From the NCBI RefSeq assembly GCF_023276435.1, contig NZ_JALLPO010000011.1, positions 124,001 to 188,000 of the forward strand: a DNA stretch of 64,000 nucleotides, read 5' to 3'. The notes beneath the pieces were generated by a model. That model saw only the letters and a list, made by a program, of their open reading frames with translations. It was not told where the DNA came from and did no database searches. Within the stretch, counting starts at the first letter, position 1. Every line of letters begins with the position of its first letter. A program made the position numbers and the translations under genes. Source of the DNA: Sphaerisporangium perillae. Its GTDB lineage: Bacteria; Actinomycetota; Actinomycetes; Streptosporangiales; Streptosporangiaceae. Positions 8,205 through 16,935 of the stretch are shown in pieces.

Positions 8205-11200
8205 GTGAGGACACAAGACCCCCGAGGCGCCTCGGGGAGAAACGGCCGTGTGGAGAGGTCCGAGCCGTCCATGGCGCGTACGCCCAAAACCGGAAGCCGG
8301 CTCCTGCTCAAGAACTGGCGCGTCCGATCACGGCTGATCGCCCTCATCATCATCCCGACGATCGTCGGCGTGATCCTCGGTGGGGTGCAGCTCACCAACG
8401 CCATCGCCACCTCCTCTGAGTACCGCCGCCTCACGGAGGTGGCGACGCTCGTCCAGAAGATCGACACCCTCGTCCACGAGGTGGACAGGGAACGCGACCT
8501 CACCGCCTGGTACCTCGCCGACGGCCGCCGCCAGGCGCGCCTGAGGAAGGTCCGGGCCCAGCAGGCCATCGTCGACCAGGTCAGAGATCCGGTGCTCAGC
8601 GCCGTGTCCACCCTCGACTCCTCCCACACCGCGCGTGTCCGCGCCGAGGCGGAGGAGATCCGCCGCTGGCTCGAGGGCCTGCCCGGCCTGCGCACCCGTA
8701 TCGCGAGCGGCGTGCCCCCGCGAGCCGCGCTCGGCATCTACTCCAAGATCATCACGGTCCTCGGGTCGATGCAGAGCGAGCTGGGCGCCACCGGCAGGGA
8801 CCAGCGCCTCTTCGGTGACAGCATCGCCCTCGGCGCGCTCAGCCGCGCCAAGGAGGAGGTCTCCCGCCAGCGAGGCCTCATGACCGTCGGCCTGGCCACC
8901 CTCGGCACCTTCGGCGGCGGGTTCGACTACGACGACTTCGTCGACTTCCCCGGCTCCTGGAGCCGCCAGCAGAGCGAGACCGCGACCTTCCTGGCCGAGG
9001 CCACGCCCGCCGACGCCAAGTTCTACAACGACAACGTGCGCGGCCAGCAGGTCGACAAGGCCGACTGGATGCGCGCCCTGGCGCTGGCCCAGCTCCGGCA
9101 GTTCAAGGAGATCCAGGACCTCGACCCGATCCGCCGCGACGACACCACCATCTGGTACACCTCCACCTCGGCCGTCGCCGACCGCATGCGCAAGGTCGAG
9201 GAGCGGCTGGTCGGCTCGGTCGTCCAGCAGAGCCAGGCGCTGCAGGAGGAGGCACAACGCCAGGCGGTCATCTCCGGCGGCCTGATCCTGGTCCTGCTGC
9301 TGCTGGTCCTGATCGTCACCGCCGTGGTCGCGACGTCGCTGACCCGGCCGCTGCGCCGCCTGCGCGCCGAGGCACTGGAGATCGCCGGCAGCAGGCTGCC
9401 GGAGACCGTCCAGCGGCTGCGCGAGAGCGGCGACGCCTCGGGAAGCACGGATGTCGTGCCCATCGGCGTCAACTCCCGAGACGAGATGGGAGAGGTCGCC
9501 CGGGCCTTCGACGAGGTCCACCGCGAGGCGATCCGCCTGGCGGGCGACGAGGCCCGCCTGCGCAGCAACGTCAACGCGATGTTCGTCAACCTCTCCCGCC
9601 GCAGCCAGACGCTCGTCGAGCGCCAGCTCAGCCTGATCGAAGGCCTGGAGCAGGGCGAGCAGGACGAGAACCGGCTCGGCAACCTGTTCAAGCTCGACCA
9701 CCTGGCCACCCGCATGCGCCGCAACAGCGAGAACCTGCTGGTCCTCGCCGGGCAGGAGACCGCGCGCCGGTGGAGCCAGCCCGTGCCGCTCGTCGACGTC
9801 GTGCGCGCCTCGCTCTCGGAGGTCGAGAACTACGAGCGCGTCGACGTCAAGGTGCAGTCCACCACGGCCGTGGTCGGGCAGGCCGTCAACGACGTCGTCC
9901 ACCTGGTCGCCGAGCTGGTGGAGAACGCCATCTCCTTCTCCCCGCGGGAGACCAAGGTCGACGTCTCCAGCAACCGCGTCGACGGCGGCGGCGTGATGAT
10001 CTCGATCAGCGACAGCGGCATCGGCATGACCGACGACGAGCTCGCCGAGTCCAACTGGCGGCTCGCCAACCCGCCCGTCGTCGATGTGTCGGTGTCCCGG
10101 CGCATGGGCCTGTTCGTCGTCGGCCGTCTGGCCCTGCGCCACCGGATCAAGGTGCAGCTCCGGCAGCAGGACAGCGGTGGCCTGACCGCCATGGTGCTCG
10201 TGCCCGAGGCCCTGCTGGCCACCCAGGGAGCCCCGAAGATCCCCGGCATGCCGTCCGCGGAGACGGCCGGGGCGGCGGCGGGCAACGGCCAGTTCGGCAT
10301 GCCAGGCCAGGCGTCGCCGTTCGGCGCCGGCGCCTTCGGCGCGCCGAGCGGCTTCGAGGCGCCCGCCTCGCGCGGGATGCGCGCCCCGGTCTTCGGAGCG
10401 GACGACCCCGGCGTCCACGCCGCGCCCGGCCCGCTGAACCGCGGGCCGTTCGAGCGAGGGCCGTTCGAGCGCGACCCCTTCGAGCGCCCACCGTCGGCCA
10501 CCCGCGACCCGTTCGAGCGCCCGGCCGCGAACCAGGACGCCCGGTTCGGGATGCCGCCCGATGGGCGTGGCTCCGAGCCCGGCCCGTTCGGGCAGGACGG
10601 CTCCGCCGAGGAAGACCCGTTCGACCGCTACTTCGACCCCAACCCGCCGATCGACACCCCGTGGCCGGCCGACGTCCCACCCCCCGGCTCCGGTCCCGGC
10701 GGCGGCGGGGTTCCGTCGTGGTCCTCCGACCTGGCGAACCAGGACACCGCCTCGTGGCCCGCCGTGCCGTCAGCGGCCGGCGGCCACACCGGCCCCGTGA
10801 CGGGCGCCGCCCCGATGACGGGCGGCTCCGCGGGGCCGATCACGGGCGGTGGCCCGGCCGGTCCGATGACCGGTGGTTCGGCCGCCGAGGCGCCGAACCG
10901 CTCGTTCGGGGCGAGACCCGATGACCACACCGGCCCGCTGCCGGTCGTCCACAGCTCGCCGCTGGACGAGTCGGAGGAGTTCCTGCCGATCTTCGCGGCG
11001 GTCGAGTCCGACTGGTTCCGCCGTACCGACCTGGAGCCGGCTCCGCGCGAGGCCGTGGCCCGGCCCGTGGAGGAGCCGCTGCCATCGGCGGAGTTCGAGG
11101 CCGAGGAGGCCGTCGCGGCCGAGCCGGCCGAGAGCGGGGGCTGGTCCTCCCCGGCCGACGCGGGCTGGCAGGCGGCCCGGGCGGCGAGCGACCCCTCGCT

Positions 11201-11441
11201 GGGTGGCATCACCCCCTCCGGCCTGCCCAAACGGGTGCCCAAGGCCAACCTGGTGCCCGGGTCCGCCGAGACCGGGCCCTCGGTCTTCACCCCCCAGCCC
11301 TCCATCTCCCCTGACCGCGTGCGCAGCCGGTTGTCGAGCTTCCAGCAGGGCGTGCGGAAGGGGCGGGCCGTCGCCCGCGGTGAGCAGGACGACGACTTTT
11401 CCCCCAATTGGAACGTTGAACGCAACAAGGAGGACTCGTGA
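8205..11441 (+). CDS. cvnA: Conservon sensor histidine kinase with nitrate-sensor-like domain (CvnA), conservon 1
   Basis: About 1078 residues. Order: basic N-terminus, TM1 (residues 33-58), extracytoplasmic NIT-like helical sensor, TM2 (about 354-378), HAMP, a kinase core with DHLATRMRRNSENLLVLAG (about 498), N-box LVENAISFSP and G-box SDSGIGM, then a Pro/Gly-rich tail of about 400 residues. Start GTG 8205 is chosen because the paralogue at 16936 has the same leader (GAGAGGTTGCGA...CCAGTGAGGACA); a TTG at 8193 is an alternative. Stop overlaps cvnB (GTGA). It is the membrane sensor of a conservon, known to work with CvnB-D as a GPCR-like switch. Confidence 0.9.
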   Translation: MRTQDPRGASGRNGRVERSEPSMARTPKTGSRLLLKNWRVRSRLIALIIIPTIVGVILGGVQLTNAIATSSEYRRLTEVATLVQKIDTLVHEVDRERDLTAWYLADGRRQARLRKVRAQQAIVDQVRDPVLSAVSTLDSSHTARVRAEAEEIRRWLEGLPGLRTRIASGVPPRAALGIYSKIITVLGSMQSELGATGRDQRLFGDSIALGALSRAKEEVSRQRGLMTVGLATLGTFGGGFDYDDFVDFPGSWSRQQSETATFLAEATPADAKFYNDNVRGQQVDKADWMRALALAQLRQFKEIQDLDPIRRDDTTIWYTSTSAVADRMRKVEERLVGSVVQQSQALQEEAQRQAVISGGLILVLLLLVLIVTAVVATSLTRPLRRLRAEALEIAGSRLPETVQRLRESGDASGSTDVVPIGVNSRDEMGEVARAFDEVHREAIRLAGDEARLRSNVNAMFVNLSRRSQTLVERQLSLIEGLEQGEQDENRLGNLFKLDHLATRMRRNSENLLVLAGQETARRWSQPVPLVDVVRASLSEVENYERVDVKVQSTTAVVGQAVNDVVHLVAELVENAISFSPRETKVDVSSNRVDGGGVMISISDSGIGMTDDELAESNWRLANPPVVDVSVSRRMGLFVVGRLALRHRIKVQLRQQDSGGLTAMVLVPEALLATQGAPKIPGMPSAETAGAAAGNGQFGMPGQASPFGAGAFGAPSGFEAPASRGMRAPVFGADDPGVHAAPGPLNRGPFERGPFERDPFERPPSATRDPFERPAANQDARFGMPPDGRGSEPGPFGQDGSAEEDPFDRYFDPNPPIDTPWPADVPPPGSGPGGGGVPSWSSDLANQDTASWPAVPSAAGGHTGPVTGAAPMTGGSAGPITGGGPAGPMTGGSAAEAPNRSFGARPDDHTGPLPVVHSSPLDESEEFLPIFAAVESDWFRRTDLEPAPREAVARPVEEPLPSAEFEAEEAVAAEPAESGGWSSPADAGWQAARAASDPSLGGITPSGLPKRVPKANLVPGSAETGPSVFTPQPSISPDRVRSRLSSFQQGVRKGRAVARGEQDDDFSPNWNVERNKEDS

Positions 11442-11860
11442 GGGAGCTGAGCCAGGCAGCCCGTGGAGTCAACTGGCTTATCACTGACTTTGTGAACAAC
11501 GTCCCCGGCGTGGCTCACACGGTCGTGGTGTCGGCCGACGGGCTGCCACTGGCCTTCTCTGAAGGCTTCCCCAAGGACCGGGCCGACCAGCTCGCGGCGG
11601 TGGCCGCGGGACTGATCAGCCTGACGCAGGGCGCCTCCCGGGTGTTCGAGGGGGGAGCGGTCACCCAGACCGTGGTGGAGATGCAGCGGGGCCTGCTGCT
11701 GATCATGTCGGTCAGTGATGGGTCGTGTCTTGCCGTGCTGGCCGCCGCCGACTGTGACATGGGTCTGGTGGCGTACCAGATGACGTTGTTGGTGGAGCGT
11801 GCCGGTCAGGTTCTGACCCCGGCTGTGCGTGCCGAACTGCAGGCGTCCCAACCGAGGTGA
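11438..11860 (+). CDS. cvnB: Roadblock/LC7 domain protein (CvnB), conservon 1
   Basis: A 140-residue roadblock/LC7 protein (RELSQAARGVNWLITDFV... VVVSADGLPLAFSEG...). In conservons this type is thought to act with the GTPase CvnD as a regulator or scaffold. GTG start overlaps the cvnA stop by 4 nt. A central 147-bp stretch (11564-11710) is base-for-base identical to cvnB of conservon 2 (20259-20405) although flanking codons differ at synonymous sites, suggesting gene conversion. Confidence 0.92.
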   Translation: MRELSQAARGVNWLITDFVNNVPGVAHTVVVSADGLPLAFSEGFPKDRADQLAAVAAGLISLTQGASRVFEGGAVTQTVVEMQRGLLLIMSVSDGSCLAVLAAADCDMGLVAYQMTLLVERAGQVLTPAVRAELQASQPR

Positions 11861-11863
11861 GGT

Positions 11864-11939
11864 GCCGATGACAGGAGGACGTTGTGGCACGCCACGGCTG
11901 GGCCGATGACAGGAGGACGTTGTGGCACGCCACGGCTGG
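11864..11939 (+). repeat. 38-bp tandem duplication over the cvnC start region
   Basis: Two identical 38-bp units (11864-11901 and 11902-11939). Each contains an ACAGGAGGA ribosome-binding site followed by a GTG GCA CGC start. Because 38 is not a multiple of three, the first GTG (11884) opens a 25-codon frame ending at TGA 11959-11961, out of frame with cvnC, which starts at the second GTG (11922). Confidence 0.9.
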
Positions 11940-12383
11940 ACCGATGACGGTGATCCGCTGAGCGGCGGATCACCGTACCCGCCGACCGAGGACGCCCGCC
12001 GATACTCCGGCGCGGCGGCCCCTCTCCCAGTGCCGGAACCCGTGGAACGCAGTTCCCTGGTCCGGCCATATGCCATGACCGGGGGGCGCACCGCCCCCAG
12101 GACCTCGCTCGCCATGGAGGCGCTCGTCTCCTCCTCCACGTCCCCACACCAGGATCTGTCGACTCTCACTCCGGAAAAGCAGGCGATCAGCACGCTGTGC
12201 CGCCAGGTACGCTCGGTCGCCGAGATCGCCGCGATGCTGCGCATGCCTCTTGGCGTGGCCCGCGTCGTGATCGCCGACATGGCGGCCGAGGGCCTGGTCC
12301 AGGTGCACCACCCGCAGCTGGAAACGGGTAAGCCGGACCTCAACTTGCTCGAAAGGGTTCTCAGTGGACTTCGCAGGCTCTAG
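11922..12383 (+). CDS. cvnC: DUF742 protein (CvnC), conservon 1
   Basis: A 153-residue protein with a disordered N-terminus, then VRPYAMTGGRT and a winged-helix-like DUF742 core (LCRQVRSVAEIAAMLRMPLG ... LLERVLSGLRRL). It is the third conservon member and associates with CvnA, B and D at the membrane in studied systems. GTG 11922 is the in-frame start at the second copy of a duplicated ribosome-binding site. It overlaps cvnD by 20 nt, and the overlap sequence is the same in conservon 2. Confidence 0.9.
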   Translation: MARHGWTDDGDPLSGGSPYPPTEDARRYSGAAAPLPVPEPVERSSLVRPYAMTGGRTAPRTSLAMEALVSSSTSPHQDLSTLTPEKQAISTLCRQVRSVAEIAAMLRMPLGVARVVIADMAAEGLVQVHHPQLETGKPDLNLLERVLSGLRRL

Positions 12384-12960
12384 CCGCGGCGCGGCGCTGA
12401 CGTCGACGAAGATCGTCGTCGCGGGTGGGTTCGGCGTCGGCAAGACGACTTTCGTCGGTGCGGTGTCGGAGATCGTCCCGCTCACCACCGAGGCGGTCAT
12501 GACCGACGCCAGCGCGGGCATCGACGACCTGGGTCTGACGCCGCACAAGACCACGACGACCGTCGCCATGGACTTCGGGCGCGTGTCGCTCGACCAGGAC
12601 CTGATCCTCTACCTGTTCGGCACGCCCGGGCAGCACCGGTTCTGGTTCATGTGGGACGACCTGGTCCGCGGCGCGATCGGCGCCGTCGTCCTGGTCGACA
12701 CCCGGCGCCTGGCCGACTGCTTCCCCGCGATCGACTACTTCGAGGAGGCGCAGCTCCCGTTCGTGGTCGGCATCAACGGCTGGGACGGGCAGTACGCGCA
12801 CTCCGACGAGGAGGTCCGGGAGGCGCTGACGCTGGCCCCGCACATCCCCCTTGTGCGCACCGACGCCCGCTCCCGCGACTCGGTGAAAAGGACGCTCATC
12901 GCGCTCGTGGAGCACGCTCTCACGATGCGCGTGGCGGTCCCCGGCTGGGGAGGACGCTGA
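12364..12960 (+). CDS. cvnD: Ras-like small GTPase (CvnD), conservon 1
   Basis: A 198-residue ATP/GTP-binding protein. P-loop GGFGVGKTT near residue 21, switch/G3-type region FGTPGQHRFWFMWDDL, and a G4-like NGWDGQ. It is the output GTPase of the conservon. GTG start lies within the end of cvnC (20-nt overlap). The segment 12601-12717 is identical over 117 bp to cvnD of conservon 2 (21159-21275). A strong hairpin follows the gene. Confidence 0.92.
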   Translation: MDFAGSSRGAALTSTKIVVAGGFGVGKTTFVGAVSEIVPLTTEAVMTDASAGIDDLGLTPHKTTTTVAMDFGRVSLDQDLILYLFGTPGQHRFWFMWDDLVRGAIGAVVLVDTRRLADCFPAIDYFEEAQLPFVVGINGWDGQYAHSDEEVREALTLAPHIPLVRTDARSRDSVKRTLIALVEHALTMRVAVPGWGGR

Positions 12961-13021
12961 GCCCCCTGGCCGGCGGCCCCCGGAGGTGACCTCGCCTCAG
13001 GCGGGACGTTCCTCAGGCAAC

Positions 13022-13060
13022 ACGAAGGCGACTCCCGCCTCAGGCCGGAGCCGCCTTCGT
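13022..13060. terminator. Bidirectional terminator hairpin
   Basis: Arms ACGAAGGCGACTCC and GGAGCCGCCTTCGT pair over 14 positions with one mismatch around an 11-nt loop that can itself pair. It sits between the convergent ends of cvnD and the importer ATPase gene; no U-tract, as is common in actinomycetes. Confidence 0.7.
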
Positions 13061-13092
13061 CATACGCGGCCGGGAAGCGCCCGGATGGATCT

Positions 13093-13869
13093 CTAGGCCC
13101 CGGGCACCTGGTCCTTGGCACGCACCAGCCGGCCCACCTCGGCGCGCAGGTGCACGAACGCCGGAAGCTCCCGGGTCGCGATCTGGTCGCGCGGGGACGG
13201 CAGGTTCACCGACAGCTCGCCGGCGACCCGAGCCGGCGACTTCGACAGGACGACGACCCGGTCACCGACGTACACGCTCTCGTCGATGTCATGGGTGATC
13301 AGCAGGATGGTCATGCGGTGGTGCTCGCGCACCCGCAGCACCAGATCCTCCAGATCCTCCCGGGTCTGGGCGTCCACCGAGCCGAAGGGCTCGTCCATGA
13401 GCAGGAGCGAGGGCCGGTAGGCCAGCGCGCGGGCGATCGCCACGCGCTGCTGCATGCCGCCTGACAGCTCCCACGGGTACTTGCCGGACGCGGCCGACAG
13501 GCCGACCGCCTCCAGCGCCTCCGCAGCGGCCGCGCGGCGTGCCGCGCGGTCCTTGCCGCGACGGCGCAGCGGCAAGGCCACGTTCTCGCCGACCGACATC
13601 CAGGGGAACAGCGACCTGCTGTAGTCCTGGAAGACGACGGCCAGGTCGCCCGGCGTCTCCGCGACCGCGGCGTCCCGGATGCGGATCTGCCCCTCGGTGG
13701 GCTGGATGAGACCGGCGATGGAACGCAGCAGCGTGGACTTCCCGCAGCCGGAGGGTCCGACCACGCACACCAGCTCACCTTCGGCGACCTTCAGGTCGAT
13801 TCCGCCGAGGGCCTGGTGGGCGTTGGGTCCCTCGCCGTACGTATGACGCAGGTTGACGACATCGAGCAC
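13093..13869 (-). CDS. SsuB/TauB/NrtD-type ABC transporter ATPase
   Basis: A 258-residue ATPase. Walker A GPSGCGKST, Q-loop FQDYSRSLFPW, signature LSGGMQQRVAIARAL, Walker B LLMDEPFGSVD, H-loop LLITHDIDES. The pattern is that of nitrate/sulfonate/taurine (NitT/TauT) importers. It is the last gene of a minus-strand operon: binding protein, permease, permease, ATPase. The oxyanion or sulfonate substrate cannot be assigned. Confidence 0.88.
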   Translation of the reverse strand: MLDVVNLRHTYGEGPNAHQALGGIDLKVAEGELVCVVGPSGCGKSTLLRSIAGLIQPTEGQIRIRDAAVAETPGDLAVVFQDYSRSLFPWMSVGENVALPLRRRGKDRAARRAAAAEALEAVGLSAASGKYPWELSGGMQQRVAIARALAYRPSLLLMDEPFGSVDAQTREDLEDLVLRVREHHRMTILLITHDIDESVYVGDRVVVLSKSPARVAGELSVNLPSPRDQIATRELPAFVHLRAEVGRLVRAKDQVPGA

Positions 13870-13878
13870 GGTGGTTCC

Positions 13879-14745
13879 TCAGGTTGTCTGCCGGGCTTGC
13901 CGGTGCCAGGAAAGGACGCGTCGTTCCACGAACAGGAAGGTCGCGTTCAGTACGTAGCCGAGGAGGCCCAGCAGCACCACGCCTCCCCACATCCCGGATA
14001 GGTCGAAGCTCTGCTGCTTGTACTGGATAAGGAAGCCGATGCCGTTGGTGGACCCGACCAGCTCGGAGACCACCATCAGGATCACCGCCATGGACAGGCT
14101 CACGCGCATCCCGGCGAAGATCTTGGGCGCCGCGGCCGGCAGGATGATGCGGAAGAACCGCTGCGACCTGCTCACCCCGAAGACCTGGGCCGTGTCGGCG
14201 TAGAGCCGGTCCAGGTAGCGGGCGCCGTCGATGGTGTTGATCAGGATGGGCCAGACCACCGTGTAGACGATCGTGGCCAACTGCATCGGCGTGCCGATCC
14301 TGAAGATGATGATGAACAGCGGGATGAGCGCCGGAGGCGGTACGGCTCTGGCGAACTCCGCGATCGGGTTGACGTAGTCGAACAGCGTCCTGGAGCGCCC
14401 GAGGGCGATGCCGAGGACGATGCCGAGGACGCAGGCGATCGCCCAGCCGCCGAACAGCCGCCCGAGGCTCGGCAGGAAGTTGTCGGTCGCCTCCTCGGTC
14501 AGGAAGAGGTGGCTCGCCGGTCCCGACAGCCACAGCTCGTGCATGCGCACGACGATCTGCGACGGCGGCGGGAAGTAGACGGACTCCGCCTGCCGGGTGC
14601 CGGCCTCCCATGCCACGATGACGACCGGGATCAGCCATACGCGGGTGAGCACCGCGGCGAACGCGCGGCGCCAGGTTCCGGACGACCGCGCGGTGGACGG
14701 GCCGCCCGCGCCGCGGAGGTCCTCAGGGGCGGTGGTGACGCTCAC
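13879..14745 (-). CDS. NitT/TauT-type ABC permease (second permease)
   Basis: A 288-residue membrane protein with about six spans and the SsuC-like signature EFARAVPPPALIPLFII and an EAA-like loop near GVSRSQRFFRIILPAAAP. GTG start 14745 overlaps the stop of the upstream permease by 4 nt; the longer frame upstream is a shadow. Together with the next gene it likely forms a heterodimeric channel, which is less usual than the single-permease Ssu systems. Confidence 0.87.
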   Translation of the reverse strand: MSVTTAPEDLRGAGGPSTARSSGTWRRAFAAVLTRVWLIPVVIVAWEAGTRQAESVYFPPPSQIVVRMHELWLSGPASHLFLTEEATDNFLPSLGRLFGGWAIACVLGIVLGIALGRSRTLFDYVNPIAEFARAVPPPALIPLFIIIFRIGTPMQLATIVYTVVWPILINTIDGARYLDRLYADTAQVFGVSRSQRFFRIILPAAAPKIFAGMRVSLSMAVILMVVSELVGSTNGIGFLIQYKQQSFDLSGMWGGVVLLGLLGYVLNATFLFVERRVLSWHRQARQTT

Positions 14746-15515
14746 GTGGCACCTCCGGCCTTCACCACATGCCACCGGAACGCCCATCGGTGCGCACGCA
14801 CCAGCAGGGCATTGGCGGCGAAGCCCAGGACGCCGGTCCAGACCGTGGCGGCGAGCACCAGGTCCGTCCGGAAGCCGGCCTGGGCGCGAATCATGTAGGC
14901 GCCGATGCCGTCCGATCCTCCGGCGAGCAGTTCGGCGCTGATGGTGACGATGAGGGCGATGGACGTGGCCACCCTGACCCCGGTGACGACGAACGGCGCC
15001 GCGCTGGGCAGCGACACCCTGCGCAGCACGGCGAGCTTTCCGAACCCGAAGCTGCGCAGTGTCTCCTTGGCCAGCGGGTCGACGTCGCGCAGTCCGTACA
15101 TGGTGTTGATGAGCACCGGCCAGAGGGCGGCGTAGACGACCACCGTCATCTTCACCCCGTGGTCCCACGGCAGTAGGAACGTGACAAGTGGGATCAAGAC
15201 GATGGAGGGGATCGGCCGCAGGAACTCGACCAGGGGCCGCGCCGCCAGGTCGGCCTTGGGCAGGCTGCCCAGCAGGATTCCGAGGGGCGCGGCGACCACC
15301 ACGGCGATGAGCAGGCCGCCTCCCCACACAAGGAGCGTCCCGCTGATGTCGGACAGGAAACGCGGGTCCACCAGCAGTTCGGCCGCGCCCGCGAGCACGG
15401 CCGACATCCTCGGCAGCAGGACGGGGTCCACGACGCCGGATCTGCCGATCAGCTCCGCGACGGCCAGAAGGCCCGCGACGCCCACGACGCCGCGGACCAC
15501 TCGAGCGTTGATCAT
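14742..15515 (-). CDS. NitT/TauT-type ABC permease (first permease)
   Basis: A 257-residue permease with about six hydrophobic segments and the conserved VEFLRPIPSIVLIPLV motif. It is related to but clearly diverged from its downstream partner. ATG start overlaps the binding-protein stop by 4 nt, so the operon is translationally coupled. Confidence 0.87.
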   Translation of the reverse strand: MINARVVRGVVGVAGLLAVAELIGRSGVVDPVLLPRMSAVLAGAAELLVDPRFLSDISGTLLVWGGGLLIAVVVAAPLGILLGSLPKADLAARPLVEFLRPIPSIVLIPLVTFLLPWDHGVKMTVVVYAALWPVLINTMYGLRDVDPLAKETLRSFGFGKLAVLRRVSLPSAAPFVVTGVRVATSIALIVTISAELLAGGSDGIGAYMIRAQAGFRTDLVLAATVWTGVLGFAANALLVRAHRWAFRWHVVKAGGAT

Positions 15516-16498
15516 TGAGGCAGCGGGACCAAGAGCGGAGCCACGTCCAACTTGCCCTTGAGGTAGCCGAACTCCTGCATCAGGTCGGCGACCCGCTGGA
15601 TCCGCGTCGCGCTCAGGGAGGTGGGGAAGACGCCGAGGTTCATGACGGCGGCCACGTCCGGCTTGATCTGGGTGTAGTTCGGCAGGACCTTCTCAACGGC
15701 CTTCCGGTCGGAGGCCGCGACCTGCTGCGCCTTCAGGATGGCCCGCTGGAAGGCCGCCATGGTCTTCGGGTACTTCTTCACCCAGTCGGCGCTGCTGACC
15801 CAGCCGGCGATCGGGAAGTCGGCCATCGAGCCGGTCATGGTGTCGGCGATCTTGCGGGCGCCGGCCTCGCGCTGCACGTTGGTGAGGAAGGGCTCGGTCA
15901 GCCAGGCGGCGTCGATGTTGCCGGACGCGAGCGCGGCCGGTGCCTCCGGGAAGGCCAAGGGGGCCCACTGGACGCCGGTCTTCGGGTCCAGCCCCGCGGT
16001 CTTCAGGGTGGCCCCGACGGCGAGCTGCCCGATGCTGTTCAGGGAGGCGATGGAGACCCGCTTGCCCTGGAGGTCCTTCACCGACTGGATCTTCGAGTCC
16101 TTCTTCACGACCAGGTCGAAGATGTCCTGCTTGGCCTGGTAGGCGTCGGCGATGATCCGGAGGTCGGCGACCTTGGTCTCGGTGGCCGACATGACGCCGA
16201 AGTAGGCGACGGCCGCCACGTCCAGGCTGCCGTTGGACAGCTTCGGCAGTGCGGCCACGGTGCTCGGGGTGATCTCGGGCTTGACGGTCAGCCCTTCTTC
16301 TTTGAAGAACCCGCGTTCCTGCGCGATGTAGACCGCGGAGTGGTCGGCGATGGCGGATACCGCGACCGCGATCTCCGTCTTTTCGAGTCCGCCGGCGTTC
16401 GCGGATGACGTCGAATCGGTGTTCGAGTTTCCGCACGCCGCGAGTGCCAGGGTGGCCAGCGCGCCGACGATGAAGGTACGACCCCTAAGGCTTCTCAT
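15512..16498 (-). CDS. NMT1/SsuA-type substrate-binding lipoprotein
   Basis: About 328 residues. Lipoprotein signal with lipobox LALAACGN (cysteine near residue 22), then the SsuA/NMT1-type domain (IAVAVSAIADHSAVYIAQ, SLDVAAVAYFGVM, GKRVSIASLNSIGQLAVGA). Start ATG 16498 is preceded by AAGGA at a normal distance; a frame extending to 16558 lacks a signal-peptide logic. It heads the minus-strand importer operon and captures an aliphatic sulfonate, nitrate, taurine or related ligand; which one is not visible. Confidence 0.87.
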   Translation of the reverse strand: MRSLRGRTFIVGALATLALAACGNSNTDSTSSANAGGLEKTEIAVAVSAIADHSAVYIAQERGFFKEEGLTVKPEITPSTVAALPKLSNGSLDVAAVAYFGVMSATETKVADLRIIADAYQAKQDIFDLVVKKDSKIQSVKDLQGKRVSIASLNSIGQLAVGATLKTAGLDPKTGVQWAPLAFPEAPAALASGNIDAAWLTEPFLTNVQREAGARKIADTMTGSMADFPIAGWVSSADWVKKYPKTMAAFQRAILKAQQVAASDRKAVEKVLPNYTQIKPDVAAVMNLGVFPTSLSATRIQRVADLMQEFGYLKGKLDVAPLLVPLPQ

Positions 16499-16935
16499 CT
16501 GAGGTGTCCTTTTTAGTTGTGAGGGGAAGAGTGCCTGTGCCGCCTCTGGGGAAGGCATGGTGGCACGGCGAGCGTGAAGCCTAGCGGAGGAAGATCTGGG
16601 CTTACAGAAGTAAGAGTCCTATGTCATCGAAGTCGTAAAAAAGTCCACTTTAGTGTGATATAGGGCATTTAGACTGCTCTGGTGAGTTGGAACGCTGTAA
16701 CAGCGAGCTAGACGGCATGGTGACCCTCCGTGGCCCCGCCCTGACCGTGATCTCGCACGGGCCCTCTGGGCCGGATGTCCGTCACCGGAATAATTGTTTG
16801 GATCGTTCTAAATGCCCATAGCTATTGGTCGAACTCGTAGGCTTATGCTCCAATTGCCCCCTGACTAGCCATGTGTCACACAAGCACGTGGTCATCCCCC
16901 CCAAAAGCAGACCAGCTGGCGAGAGGTTGCGACCA
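16499..16935. other. Divergent intergenic region between the importer operon and conservon 2
   Basis: No gene seen. It is relatively AT-rich for this genome and must hold both promoters. It contains the TGCTCCAATT element at 16846-16855, shared with conservon 1, and the GAGAGGTTGCGA ribosome-binding region just before the cvnA start. I saw no convincing palindromic operator. Confidence 0.6.
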
